Positions 8,371 to 15,655 of a stretch of DNA of 22,512 nucleotides are shown here, one piece after another. The stretch is from Flammeovirgaceae bacterium UBA5008 (GTDB taxonomy: Bacteria; Bacteroidota; Bacteroidia; Cytophagales; Cyclobacteriaceae): assembly GCA_002398365.1 (NCBI GenBank), contig DGYK01000040.1, positions 1-22,512 of the forward strand, in the 5' to 3' direction. Every line of letters begins with the position of its first letter. The first letter of the stretch is position 1. The notes below the pieces were generated by a model that was not told the DNA's origin, searched no databases, and worked only from the letters and a program-made list of their open reading frames with translations. Both the position numbers and the translations under genes were made by a program.

Positions 8371-8673
8371 TCAGAGCTTTAATTTTTTGGGATTTTGGCG
8401 GGGATCAAAAAGAGTTACAATAGATATAGTTCTATCCTGTAATTCGTAGTAAATGACAGTGTGTTTACTGAGAACAGATCTTCTTACATTCCTTTTATTG
8501 GATGTTTTTGGGAATAGTGCGGGATTATTAGAAATCAAGTCGAGCCTTTTATCAAGTCGTCTGGCAAAATTTTGTATTTCTTTTTCAGTCCAATTTTCAG
8601 TCAGGTAGTTGATAATGTTCTGTAAATCAGAAAGCGCTCGGTCAGACCACAGTACCTTATAACCACTTTTCAT
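8371..8673 (-). CDS. ParE/RelE-superfamily toxin
   Basis: This is a 100-residue basic protein with the ParE-type pattern: YKVLWSDRALSDLQNIINYL at the N-terminus, the helical hairpin WTEKEIQNFARRLDKRLDLI, NPALFPKT, then RRSVLSKHTVIYYELQDRTISIVTLFDPRQNP at the C-terminus. ParE toxins poison DNA gyrase, while RelE relatives cut mRNA at the ribosome; sequence alone does not decide between them here. The gene overlaps the upstream antitoxin gene by 17 nt, the usual coupled order of antitoxin then toxin. Length is normal and the frame is intact, so the toxin is probably functional. No transposase or integrase is nearby. Confidence 0.88.
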   Translation of the reverse strand: MKSGYKVLWSDRALSDLQNIINYLTENWTEKEIQNFARRLDKRLDLISNNPALFPKTSNKRNVRRSVLSKHTVIYYELQDRTISIVTLFDPRQNPKKLKL

Positions 8674-8896
8674 ACAACTTTCTGGCTTCCTTATGCGGCT
8701 TTACCCTGCCAGCCTTTATATCTGCCAAACCCTTTTCAATAGCGGCTTTTTCTTCTTCAGAAATTTCATGCCACCAATCGTTTTTATTGGAATTCTTTCT
8801 CAGCATTCGTAAGCGTTCAAAGGCCGTATCATCCTTTAAATCCGTTACCCATTTAATGATCTCCAGTTTCTCTTTTTCAATATTTAATTCGCTCAT
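8657..8896 (-). CDS. Antitoxin of the ParE-type module
   Basis: This is a 79-residue acidic and basic mixed protein (MSELNIEKEKLEIIKWVTDLKDD at the start). A middle segment with a WW pair (NDWWHEISEEEKAAIEKGLADIKAG) is followed by a basic C-terminal tail (RVKPHKEARKLYEKWL) expected to wrap the toxin. It is assigned as antitoxin from its position directly in front of the toxin gene, the 17-nt overlap and the typical EISEEEKAAIEKGL.DIKAG pattern of Bacteroidota antitoxins. It would neutralise the toxin and probably repress its own promoter. An AAAGGGGGG stretch lies 6-14 nt upstream of the ATG and may aid ribosome binding. A 10-bp direct repeat lies further upstream. Confidence 0.8.
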   Translation of the reverse strand: MSELNIEKEKLEIIKWVTDLKDDTAFERLRMLRKNSNKNDWWHEISEEEKAAIEKGLADIKAGRVKPHKEARKLYEKWL

Positions 8897-8922
8897 AATT
8901 ACCCCCCTTTACATAAAATAAA

Positions 8923-8963
8923 ATTAAGCAATTTCCGAATCCATTTAAGCTTCATTAAGCAAT
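8923..8963 (-). repeat. 10-bp direct repeat in front of the antitoxin gene, possible operator
   Basis: ATTAAGCAAT occurs at 8923-8932 and again at 8954-8963, with a 31-bp period (about three helix turns). The first copy overlaps a possible -7 box TAATTTTA (8926-8919, minus strand), which has one mismatch to the consensus. Such spacing suits two antitoxin dimers binding the promoter. Confidence 0.35.
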
Positions 8964-9096
8964 AATCGACAACTTAAACCAGAATAAGCCCCTTCACAGC
9001 ATATTACTTCATTTTGCCGCCTGCACGACAATGAAAGCAATAGCAAAAACCCACCTTTGTGAAATACGTGAAACAGCAGCACTAATGAATTAATCG

Positions 9097-9555
9097 ATGA
9101 AAACGAATCTCTTATCCCTTGCCTTTCTTTTTCTTTCCATCATCGCCTTCGCGCAAACAGACGATGCCCGTAAAAAGAATTTCAACATCAAAAAAAATGT
9201 CGCCATCGAAGGCTACGATCCTGTCAGCTATTACGACAACAAACCGGCTGAAGGCAAAAGCCAATTTTCATTTACACACCATGGTGTTACCTATTGGTTT
9301 AGCAGTCAGGCTAACCTCAATAAATTCAAACAAAGCCCCGAAAAATATGAACCCGCCTACGGAGGCTGGTGCGCTTATGCCATGGGCGAAACTGGAGAGA
9401 AAGTAAAGATCGATCCGGAAACTTATAAAATCCTGGATGGCAAACTGTATCTATTCTATAATTTCTGGGGTACCAACACCCTCAAAGACTGGAACAAAAA
9501 TGAAAAAACACTTAAAACCAAAGGCGACCAAAACTGGAAAAAAATACTAGCCTAA
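9097..9555 (+). CDS. Secreted YHS-domain protein
   Basis: This is a 152-residue protein with a cleavable signal peptide (MKTNLLSLAFLFLSIIAFA, then QTDD). The rest is a single YHS-type domain: VAIEGYDPVSYYD (35-47), GKSQFSFTHHGVTYWFSS, ANLNKFKQSPEKYEPAYGGWCAYAMG (72-97). The Cys in GGWCAYAM and nearby His residues are the likely metal-binding or redox site of this subgroup. The family is common in Proteobacteria and Bacteroidota as a periplasmic protein of unsettled function, often near metal or redox genes. It is transcribed alone here: the next gene starts 63 nt downstream behind its own promoter-like box. A near-consensus box CACCTTTG lies at 9052-9059. Confidence 0.88.
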   Translation: MKTNLLSLAFLFLSIIAFAQTDDARKKNFNIKKNVAIEGYDPVSYYDNKPAEGKSQFSFTHHGVTYWFSSQANLNKFKQSPEKYEPAYGGWCAYAMGETGEKVKIDPETYKILDGKLYLFYNFWGTNTLKDWNKNEKTLKTKGDQNWKKILA

Positions 9556-9596
9556 AATTTGTTGACAGACGGCAAAAATTCCACCCCCTAAACAAT

Positions 9597-9604
9597 TATC
9601 TTTA
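9597..9604 (+). promoter_or_regulatory. Possible -7 box for the DinB/ATP-grasp pair
   Basis: TATCTTTA has one mismatch to TAnnTTTG (A for the last G) and lies 14 nt before ATG 9619. No good -33 box is present at the normal distance. Confidence 0.25.
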
Positions 9605-9618
9605 CAGTACTTTTATAT

Positions 9619-10143
9619 ATGCAACTTTCTTCGGCAGCCGCGGCTATCCTAGGGCAACTCACTCAATTGGTAGAACAACTGCGTGATAATGATTTGCTCA
9701 AACCTTCACGGGCGCTCAGCAACTCCACGATCGGGCAGCACTTGCGCCATACCTTAGAGTTTTTTATTTGCTTGGAAGAAGGATATACCAAAGGCCTTGT
9801 CAACTACGACAGACGCAATCACGATAAACTCATCGAAACAGATAAATTCATTGCCCTCGGCACTATTCAGCGCATCATTGATTTCGTCAACCGCCAGCAA
9901 CAAGATCAGCCGCTCCAATTGGAAGTTGGGTATCACCCCACCAGCGAGGAATCCGTTATTATTGAAACCAACTACTTCCGCGAACTCACCTACAACATCG
10001 AGCACGCGGTGCACCACATGGCCATTATGAAAATTGGCATTAATGAAGTAGCACCTTACATTTCTTTGCCAGCCGATTTTGGTATAGCCGTTTCTACCTT
10101 GCGCTATCACCAAAAGCAATCCATGGCTACCAGCAGACCATAA
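9619..10143 (+). CDS. DinB-like four-helix metal-binding protein
   Basis: This is a 174-residue, mostly helical protein. The DinB-type metal-site positions are recognisable: IGQHLRHTLEFF near residues 39-49 in the second helix, and YNIEHAVHHMAIMKIGINEV near 125-144. The histidines 41/44, 129 and 132/133 are the candidate ligands. The superfamily includes thiol-dependent transferases such as bacillithiol transferases, but many members have no known reaction. Here the gene is followed after 5 nt by an ATP-grasp gene, so the two are likely co-translated and may share a pathway. The start is ATG 9619; an adjacent promoter-like box supports a short leader. Confidence 0.75.
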   Translation: MQLSSAAAAILGQLTQLVEQLRDNDLLKPSRALSNSTIGQHLRHTLEFFICLEEGYTKGLVNYDRRNHDKLIETDKFIALGTIQRIIDFVNRQQQDQPLQLEVGYHPTSEESVIIETNYFRELTYNIEHAVHHMAIMKIGINEVAPYISLPADFGIAVSTLRYHQKQSMATSRP

Positions 10144-10148
10144 ACCCA

Positions 10149-11171
10149 TTGAACGTCCGAAATTTCTTTATCAAACTTTTTCATTGGGAATACTGGCCCT
10201 TCGGCATTATTCAATTCCCAATTTTCTTTCTGTGGTTTTGGTACGCCCTCCGCGAGCGTTCCCTTTTTTACTTCTCCGCTTCCAACCCCGGCATCCTCAC
10301 AGGTGGCATGATGGGCGAATCGAAGTATGATGTGCTGCAACTCGTACCCAACGAAGTAAAACCGATCACCATCCTAATTCAAGTTCCAGCCATGCGTCAG
10401 CAGGTGCTTATGCAACTCCAACAAGCCGGTCTTCACTTGCCTGTCATCTTCAAACCCGATATGGGCGAGCGCGGATGGATGGTGCGAAAAATAAAAACCG
10501 AAGCCGACATCGATCAATATCTTTCCGAAATCAAAATCAACTTCATCGCACAAGAGTTAGTCGATTTACCCTTAGAGTTTGGCGTGTACTACCTGCGCTT
10601 TCCCAGCCAACCCCACGGCTACGTCAACTCCATCACCATGAAAGAATTTCTTTACGTCACAGGCGATGGCACCAAAACATTGCAACAACTCATTTTAGAG
10701 AAAGATCGCGCGCGGCTGCAATGGAATGTGCTCCAAGTCACGTATCAATCGCAGTTGCAAACTATTTTGCCCGCAGGGCAGCGTATGGAGTTGGTCTCCA
10801 TTGGCAACCATTGTCTGGGTACTACTTTTTTAAATGCCAACCATTTGATCACCGAAAGACTCAATCAATCTTTCGATCGCATCAGCCAGCAAATCAATGG
10901 CTTTTATTTTGGTCGCTACGATTTGCGCTGCACCACATTGAAAGATTTGGAAGATGGTCGCGTAAAAATTGTAGAACTCAACGGCTGCGGAGCAGAGCCG
11001 GCACACATCTATCATCCAGGCGCATCGCTGTGGCTTGGCATGCGCGACCTTATCCGTCATTGGAATAACCTCTATCGCATTAGCAAAGAAAACCACCAAC
11101 GCGGTGTGCCTTACCTTTCCTTCAGCGAAGGAAAAAAAATCTATCACCAGTTTAAATCTGCGAAAGCCTAA
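10149..11171 (+). CDS. ATP-grasp enzyme, D-Ala-D-Ala-ligase-like fold, with N-terminal hydrophobic segment
   Basis: This is a 340-residue protein starting at TTG 10149, five bases after the DinB-like stop codon. No in-frame ATG occurs before residue 54 (part of GGMMGESK), and starting there would remove a conserved-looking N-terminus. Residues 17-34 form a hydrophobic segment (PFGIIQFPIFFLWFWYAL). The ATP-grasp core shows PVIFKPDMGERGWMVRKI (98-115, Lys102 binding nucleotide), an EFGVYYLRFP strand, EFLYVTGDGTKTLQQLI (166-182), and the metal-binding end GRYDLR...KIVELNGCGAEP (255-284) with Asp258, Glu276 and Asn278. Such enzymes join a carboxylate to an amine or thiol through an acyl phosphate. 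Related Bacteroidota proteins are often named D-alanine-D-alanine ligase. The true Ddl is soluble and lacks the membrane-like N-terminus, so the substrate is open. Confidence 0.78.
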   Translation: MNVRNFFIKLFHWEYWPFGIIQFPIFFLWFWYALRERSLFYFSASNPGILTGGMMGESKYDVLQLVPNEVKPITILIQVPAMRQQVLMQLQQAGLHLPVIFKPDMGERGWMVRKIKTEADIDQYLSEIKINFIAQELVDLPLEFGVYYLRFPSQPHGYVNSITMKEFLYVTGDGTKTLQQLILEKDRARLQWNVLQVTYQSQLQTILPAGQRMELVSIGNHCLGTTFLNANHLITERLNQSFDRISQQINGFYFGRYDLRCTTLKDLEDGRVKIVELNGCGAEPAHIYHPGASLWLGMRDLIRHWNNLYRISKENHQRGVPYLSFSEGKKIYHQFKSAKA

Positions 11172-11180
11172 AATATTTTT

Positions 11181-11268
11181 GGGGCCGCGAGAAGCGGGAC
11201 CGGGCTTTTCGTTCCATCCCGATAGTGATCATCGGGATTCCACTTCAATCCCCCTAGTCCGCGCCAGC
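11181..11268. repeat. Structured REP-like intergenic element
   Basis: Between the ATP-grasp and LysE genes lies a nested inverted structure. An inner perfect 7-bp stem TCCCGAT/ATCGGGA (11217-11223 with 11231-11237) sits inside an outer pairing GCGGGAC (11194-11200) with GTCCGC (11257-11262, one bulge). The flanks read CGGGCTTTTCG on the left and CCACTTCAATCCCCC on the right. I recognise this flank pattern from intergenic elements in other Bacteroidota genomes, but cannot confirm it here. It carries no reading frame. It is GC-richer than the other intergenic DNA in the window. Confidence 0.5.
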
Positions 11269-11316
11269 ACCACATGCGTACCTACCTTACCATTCTTTTT
11301 TATCAAATGAGGTTCG

Positions 11317-11324
11317 TATTTTTA
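11317..11324 (+). promoter_or_regulatory. Possible -7 box of the LysE-type gene
   Basis: TATTTTTA has one mismatch to TAnnTTTG and lies 7 nt before ATG 11332, implying an extremely short leader. No clear -33 box is seen. Confidence 0.22.
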
Positions 11325-11331
11325 CAGCTAC

Positions 11332-11946
11332 ATGCTTCCTTATTTATCAGTTTTTCTCACGGGCCTTTTCTTTAGCTTCATCGGCTCCATTCCACCCGGC
11401 ACACTCAATGTTTCAGTACTCCAACTCGGCCTACAAAAGAAAGTAAACACTGCTTTACGTTTTGCGCTGGCTGTTTCCATCATCGAGTATCCCTACGCAT
11501 GGATTGCTGTAGAATTTGAGAGTTGGCTCACTTCTACACCCGTTATCATCGCCAACTTCCAACTCATCACCGCCATCCTCATGACGACCTTGGGTATTTA
11601 TACCATCTGGTCATCGCGCAAGCCATCCAACTTCTCTGTCAAGTTCAGTGAAAGTGGTTTTAGGCGAGGCATTGTCCTCAGCTTGGTCAACCCCATGGCC
11701 ATTCCTTACTGGATGGGAGCCACCGCCTACTTCAAGGCCCAAGGTTGGGTAGATTTATCGTCACCGGGCCTCGTACACAGCTATGTGTTGGGTACTTCGG
11801 TTGGCGCTATGGCGTTGCTCACCATCTTCGTGTTTATGGCCAACCGGTTGGCGAAGTATGTGCAGCAAAATTTGTTTATCAAAATGCTTCCAGGCTTCAT
11901 TATGCTTGCACTCGGCCTGTGGGCGTTTTTTAACTACTTCTTTTAA
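11332..11946 (+). CDS. LysE/RhtB-family exporter
   Basis: This is a 204-residue, strongly hydrophobic protein with about six membrane segments, the normal size for LysE-type translocators. The N-terminal signature LTGLFFSFIGSIPPGTLNVS (9-28) corresponds to the conserved GP.PGP.N motif of the first helix. LSLVNPMAIPYWMGA in the middle corresponds to the conserved N-P re-entrant motif. The family exports amino acids or related small molecules across the inner membrane. Neighbours (an ATP-grasp enzyme upstream and purM downstream, both on the same strand) do not reveal the substrate. The start is ATG 11332. Confidence 0.85.
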   Translation: MLPYLSVFLTGLFFSFIGSIPPGTLNVSVLQLGLQKKVNTALRFALAVSIIEYPYAWIAVEFESWLTSTPVIIANFQLITAILMTTLGIYTIWSSRKPSNFSVKFSESGFRRGIVLSLVNPMAIPYWMGATAYFKAQGWVDLSSPGLVHSYVLGTSVGAMALLTIFVFMANRLAKYVQQNLFIKMLPGFIMLALGLWAFFNYFF

Positions 11947-11960
11947 CAGGGGTCTTTCGC

Positions 11961-11992
11961 TTCGAAAATCTAAAATCTATTTGCCACCTTTG
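11961..11992 (+). promoter_or_regulatory. Candidate promoter of purM
   Basis: TTCG (11961-11964), a 20-nt spacer and CACCTTTG (11985-11992) form a near-consensus Bacteroidota promoter (C for T in the first position of the -7 box). The leader to GTG 12011 would be about 15 nt. The same CACCTTTG box occurs before the YHS gene at 9052. Confidence 0.35.
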
Positions 11993-12010
11993 CGCTATTA
12001 ATTCAAGCCA

Positions 12011-13177
12011 GTGTCAGACAGATATAACCAACGCGGAGTTTCCGCCTCGAAAGAAGATGTGCACGAAGCCATCAAAAAAATCGACAAAGGATTATTTCCG
12101 AAGGCGTTTTGTAAAATTGTTCCCGACTTGCTGGCCAATGACCCCGACTATTGCACGGTGATGCATGCCGATGGAGCAGGCACCAAATCTTCGCTGGCCT
12201 ATATCTACTGGAAAGAAACCAACGACTTAAGCGTATGGAAGGGCATCGCGCAAGACGCCATTATCATGAATGTAGATGACCTGCTTTGTGTAGGAGCTAC
12301 CGGCCCTATCTTGTTATCCTCTACCATCGGTCGCAATAAAAATAAAATTCCGGGCGAAGTCATCAGCGCCATTATCAATGGCACCGAAGAAGTTTTGGAA
12401 ATGCTTCGCATTCACGGCATGAATATCATCAGCACTGGTGGTGAAACAGCCGATGTAGGCGACTTGGTGCGCACCATTATTGTGGACAGCACCGTCACCG
12501 CGCGCATGAAGCGAAGCGAAGTGATTGACAACAGCCGCATTCAGGCTGGCGATGTGGTTGTAGGGTTGGCTTCCTACGGACAAGCTACTTACGAAAGTGA
12601 ATACAATGGCGGCATGGGTAGCAACGGCTTGACTTCCTCGCGCCACGATGTGTTCAGTCATGTGTATGCCTCCAAATATCCGGAGACATTTGATCCGGCT
12701 GTACCAAACGATTTGGTTTACTCCGGAAAGTATTTGGTGACCGATGAATTGCCTGGAACACCGTTGCCGGTTGGCAAGCTGGTACTTTCACCCACACGCA
12801 CATACGCTCCGGTTGTAATCGCGTTGCTCAAGGCATTACGCGACCAAATTCATGGTATGGTGCATTGCAGTGGAGGCGCACAAACCAAAGTGCTGCACTT
12901 TATTGAGAACCTTCATGTGATTAAGGATAACTTATTCGATATTCCACCACTGTTTAAATTGATTCATGGCGTAAGCGGCACCGACCTGAAAGAAATGTAC
13001 AAGGTCTTCAACATGGGGCACCGTATGGAAATTTATCTGCCACAAGCTCATGCCGAGCAGGTAATTGCCATCAGTCAAAGTTTTGGTATTGATGTAAAAA
13101 TTGTAGGAAGGGTAGAAGCCTCAGCCAAAAAGAAAGTAACCTTGCAAACGCCTCAAGGTGAATTTATCTACGAATAA
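12011..13177 (+). CDS. purM: Phosphoribosylformylglycinamidine cyclo-ligase (AIR synthetase), Bacteroidota form
   Basis: This is a 388-residue enzyme of the PurM/AIRS fold. It closes the imidazole ring of FGAM to give aminoimidazole ribotide, step five of de novo purine synthesis, in the cytoplasm, using ATP. Motifs are DRYNQRGVSASKEDVHEAI at the start, ADGAGTKS (53-60, the AIRS nucleotide-binding signature), IIMNVDDLLCVGA (84-96), STGGETADVGD (141-151) and the C-terminal VHCSGGAQTKV and NMGHRMEIYLP. It is longer than the E. coli enzyme (about 345 residues), which is normal for this phylum. It starts with GTG at 12011; the promoter-like box 19 nt upstream supports this start. It stands alone without other pur genes, and converges on the DUF2721 gene with only 2 bp between stop codons. 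Confidence 0.92.
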   Translation: MSDRYNQRGVSASKEDVHEAIKKIDKGLFPKAFCKIVPDLLANDPDYCTVMHADGAGTKSSLAYIYWKETNDLSVWKGIAQDAIIMNVDDLLCVGATGPILLSSTIGRNKNKIPGEVISAIINGTEEVLEMLRIHGMNIISTGGETADVGDLVRTIIVDSTVTARMKRSEVIDNSRIQAGDVVVGLASYGQATYESEYNGGMGSNGLTSSRHDVFSHVYASKYPETFDPAVPNDLVYSGKYLVTDELPGTPLPVGKLVLSPTRTYAPVVIALLKALRDQIHGMVHCSGGAQTKVLHFIENLHVIKDNLFDIPPLFKLIHGVSGTDLKEMYKVFNMGHRMEIYLPQAHAEQVIAISQSFGIDVKIVGRVEASAKKKVTLQTPQGEFIYE

Positions 13178-13179
13178 GG

Positions 13180-13635
13180 CTACTTTTTTCCGGCTACTTC
13201 CTTTACAAAGTCTTTGATTGGATCCCACAGCCGCACATCATCATCCATATCGCGAAGTTGAATGGCCAGCGCGCGGGTAGATATTTGAATTTCCCGTAAG
13301 GAAAAGCCGAGCGATACAAGAAGGCTGAGCAACGAAGCGCCAAACACATATTTAGCGATCACCAGATCACCATCAAAAATAAAAAACATACAGAGTACGC
13401 TGAGAAACAACGCGAAGATGCTGAGCATTTGCATATCGCGAATCAGCCGCACGCGTATGCGTAGGCTTCGGATTTGATCCGCCAGCTTTTTGTCTTTTTT
13501 GGTTTGATATTCAGCCGCCAGTTTGCGAATGAGTGCCGCAACTGCTAGAAAGCGATTGGTATACGCCAAGAGTACCAGCGAAACAGTAGGGAACAAAAGA
13601 GCAGGAGTTGTTAGAGTAAGTTCCACTGACGTCAA
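13180..13635 (-). CDS. DUF2721 membrane protein
   Basis: This is a 151-residue protein with the DUF2721 pattern: LTTPALLFPTVSLVLLAYTNRFLAVAALIR in the first 37 residues, a basic helical linker (KKDKKLADQIRSLRIRVRLIRDMQML), then two membrane helices (about 70-112). It has three predicted membrane segments in all. The function is unknown. It starts with TTG at 13635, whose bases overlap the stop codon of the upstream OmpA-family gene (TTGA, 4-nt overlap). Translation is therefore almost certainly coupled to that gene. No ATG lies near this position, so a rare start codon is required. Confidence 0.8.
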   Translation of the reverse strand: MTSVELTLTTPALLFPTVSLVLLAYTNRFLAVAALIRKLAAEYQTKKDKKLADQIRSLRIRVRLIRDMQMLSIFALFLSVLCMFFIFDGDLVIAKYVFGASLLSLLVSLGFSLREIQISTRALAIQLRDMDDDVRLWDPIKDFVKEVAGKK

Positions 13636-15620
13636 TTGTCGTTGCCATCGTTGAAGTACTTGTCTTCATCAAACTCAGGCTTCTTCTGAGCCGGTCCAAT
13701 TTCAAGAATTCTAAACTCCGTACGTCTGTTTTTCTGTCTGCCAACAGGGTTATCCGTTCCATCGGGGTTCGTATTGCGCGCAATCGGTTTGCTTTCACCA
13801 TAACCTTTTGCCGTCAATCGTTCAGATGCAATACCTTTCCGAATTAAATAATTGACGGTAGACTCCGCTCTTCGTTGAGAAAGCTCCAAGTTATATGACT
13901 CCGAAGCCACACTATCCGTATGAGAGCCCATTTCAATTTTAATGTCCGGATTATCATTTAAGATCTCCACCAACTTATCCAACTCTTTAGCTGACTCCGC
14001 ATTGATATCGGCTTTGTCATACGCGAAGTAGATATTCTTGAGAACAAAGAAAATATTTTTAGCTTTTCTATCGAGTACTAAAACGGTATCAAACGTAATG
14101 TTGGTTACCAGCTCTTTCAGCGATTCTACCGGAACCGATTTGCCAACAGTAGTGTATGGCTGACGTTTCACAATGTAGCCATCGTGGTCGCCCAACAGCA
14201 CATAGTTTTCATTTTCATATACGCGGAACAAAAACTTCCCGTCTGTACCTGTTGTATATTCCTGCATCACATCGCCACCTTGATCCAATAAACTCACTTT
14301 GGTTTCTGCCAGAATTTCGCGGGTGCTGTCTTTGCGAATGTTGTAGGTGATTCCTTGCAGGTAGTAGTTCACTACTTTCAAGTTCGGGTCGTCATTCACA
14401 AAAGTGTAAATATCATCATCGCCTTTGCCGCCTTCACGGTTAGAAGTAAAAAATCCGCGATCGGGTTTGAATAAAAACATACCGAAATCATCTCCGGTAG
14501 AATTCATTGGCTGACCAAGATTTTCAATTTTAGTTTTTCCGTTCGCTCGGTTCACTACAAACAGATCCAACATTCCATAGCCGGGATGACCATCTGAAGA
14601 AAAATAAAGTTTGCTGTTATCGGCCATGTAAGGAAACATCTCGTCTCCGGCTGTATTAATCTCAGGCCCCATATTTTTTACTTTACCCAACCGTCCACGA
14701 CTATCCATAATGGCCGAGTAAATATCCAAACCTCCATAGCCTCCGGGCCGATTGGATGAAAAATATAGCGTGCGTCCATCGGGGCTTAAGGCAGGAGTAG
14801 ATTCCCAATAATCAGGGGTATTGATGTTCAAGAACACAGGATCTGTCCATGCGCCATTTCTGAATCGTGAGAGGTAAAGGTCTACATCTTTGGCTCCTTT
14901 TTTCTTACCGGTGTTGCCGCGGGCAAAAACCATCAGCTTTCCATCCGGTGAAAAGGTGATACATCCGGAATTCACATTTTCCGCATTGATATTGGAAGGC
15001 AATGCCTTGAGTGTTCCGATGTCTACATTGGCGGCTTTAGTTTCAACCTGATATAGATCGGTGTAAGGAGTGCCGCTGGCTTCATAGATTTTCGCATTGG
15101 CACGGGAAGAGGCAAAATAGAGAATGCTATTGGAGTATGCGGGAGCATATTCAGCAAACGGAGTATTGAGAGTCTCGAGCGGCTTCGTGCGGTAGTATGA
15201 TTTTTTTTCATCCAGTTCTTTCAAGTAGCTGAGGCCGTTCAGCTCTTTGTTGGCTCTGTCTTTGATTTTTTCATTTTCAGTAGACTCTACTAATTGATCA
15301 AGTACTTGTTTGGCTTCATCGTATTTTGCATTGGCTTGCAGGGCTTTCGCATAGTAGAAACGGATGGAGTCTTTTACTTCGGCAGGACCGCTGGCTTTGG
15401 CATAGTAGGCTTCCGATTCTTTAATGCGATTGGACATTCGGTAAGACTCTGCCACAAAGTAATTGGCTTTGCCGTTATTGGGTTGTTTGGCCAATGTCTT
15501 TTTATAATACGCAATCACCTTCTCGTACTTTCCATACTTGAAGGCTGTTTTTATTTTTTTCTCCGGGCTACAGCTAATCAACAAGCTGAGCAGTAATATG
15601 ATGCCAAGTCCGTTTTTCAT
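13632..15620 (-). CDS. PorE-like lipoprotein: TPR, PD40 beta-propeller, carboxypeptidase-regulatory and OmpA domains
   Basis: I place the start at ATG 15620 (662 residues) rather than GTG 15629. It gives a standard lipoprotein signal MKNGLGIILLLSLLISC (Cys17), and a -7-like box ends 14 nt upstream. Domain order is: TPR repeats (about 22-135), a WD40/PD40 beta-propeller (about 155-405; SPDGKLMVFARG, LSPDGRTLYFSSNRPGGYGG, LYFSSDGHPGYG), a carboxypeptidase-regulatory-like domain (about 420-500), and a C-terminal OmpA domain (528-641). The OmpA domain holds the peptidoglycan-binding motif GSHTDSVASESYNLELSQRRA. This order matches PorE of the type 9 secretion system, which links the outer-membrane machinery to peptidoglycan. 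Bacteroidota carry several paralogues with this order, so a T9SS role is possible but not shown. It is the middle gene of a minus-strand cluster, followed by an overlapping DUF2721 gene. Confidence 0.88.
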   Translation of the reverse strand: MKNGLGIILLLSLLISCSPEKKIKTAFKYGKYEKVIAYYKKTLAKQPNNGKANYFVAESYRMSNRIKESEAYYAKASGPAEVKDSIRFYYAKALQANAKYDEAKQVLDQLVESTENEKIKDRANKELNGLSYLKELDEKKSYYRTKPLETLNTPFAEYAPAYSNSILYFASSRANAKIYEASGTPYTDLYQVETKAANVDIGTLKALPSNINAENVNSGCITFSPDGKLMVFARGNTGKKKGAKDVDLYLSRFRNGAWTDPVFLNINTPDYWESTPALSPDGRTLYFSSNRPGGYGGLDIYSAIMDSRGRLGKVKNMGPEINTAGDEMFPYMADNSKLYFSSDGHPGYGMLDLFVVNRANGKTKIENLGQPMNSTGDDFGMFLFKPDRGFFTSNREGGKGDDDIYTFVNDDPNLKVVNYYLQGITYNIRKDSTREILAETKVSLLDQGGDVMQEYTTGTDGKFLFRVYENENYVLLGDHDGYIVKRQPYTTVGKSVPVESLKELVTNITFDTVLVLDRKAKNIFFVLKNIYFAYDKADINAESAKELDKLVEILNDNPDIKIEMGSHTDSVASESYNLELSQRRAESTVNYLIRKGIASERLTAKGYGESKPIARNTNPDGTDNPVGRQKNRRTEFRILEIGPAQKKPEFDEDKYFNDGNDN

Positions 15621-15633
15621 AAAAATCACAGCC

Positions 15634-15641
15634 CTAAAGTA
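15634..15641 (-). promoter_or_regulatory. Possible -7 box of the PorE-like gene
   Basis: TACTTTAG on the minus strand has one mismatch to TAnnTTTG. It lies in the 35-nt gap before ATG 15620 and would give a leader of about 10 nt. It favours ATG 15620 over GTG 15629. Confidence 0.25.
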
Positions 15642-15655
15642 CGAAAATTAAAATT

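Noticed and set aside
9754..10149. 131-codon minus-strand frame opposite the DinB-like gene
   Set aside because: It is antisense to a supported gene, with no recognisable motifs and no promoter box.
10475..11068. 197-codon plus-strand frame inside the ATP-grasp gene
   Set aside because: It is an Arg/His/Ser-rich out-of-frame reading of a gene with clear ATP-grasp motifs.
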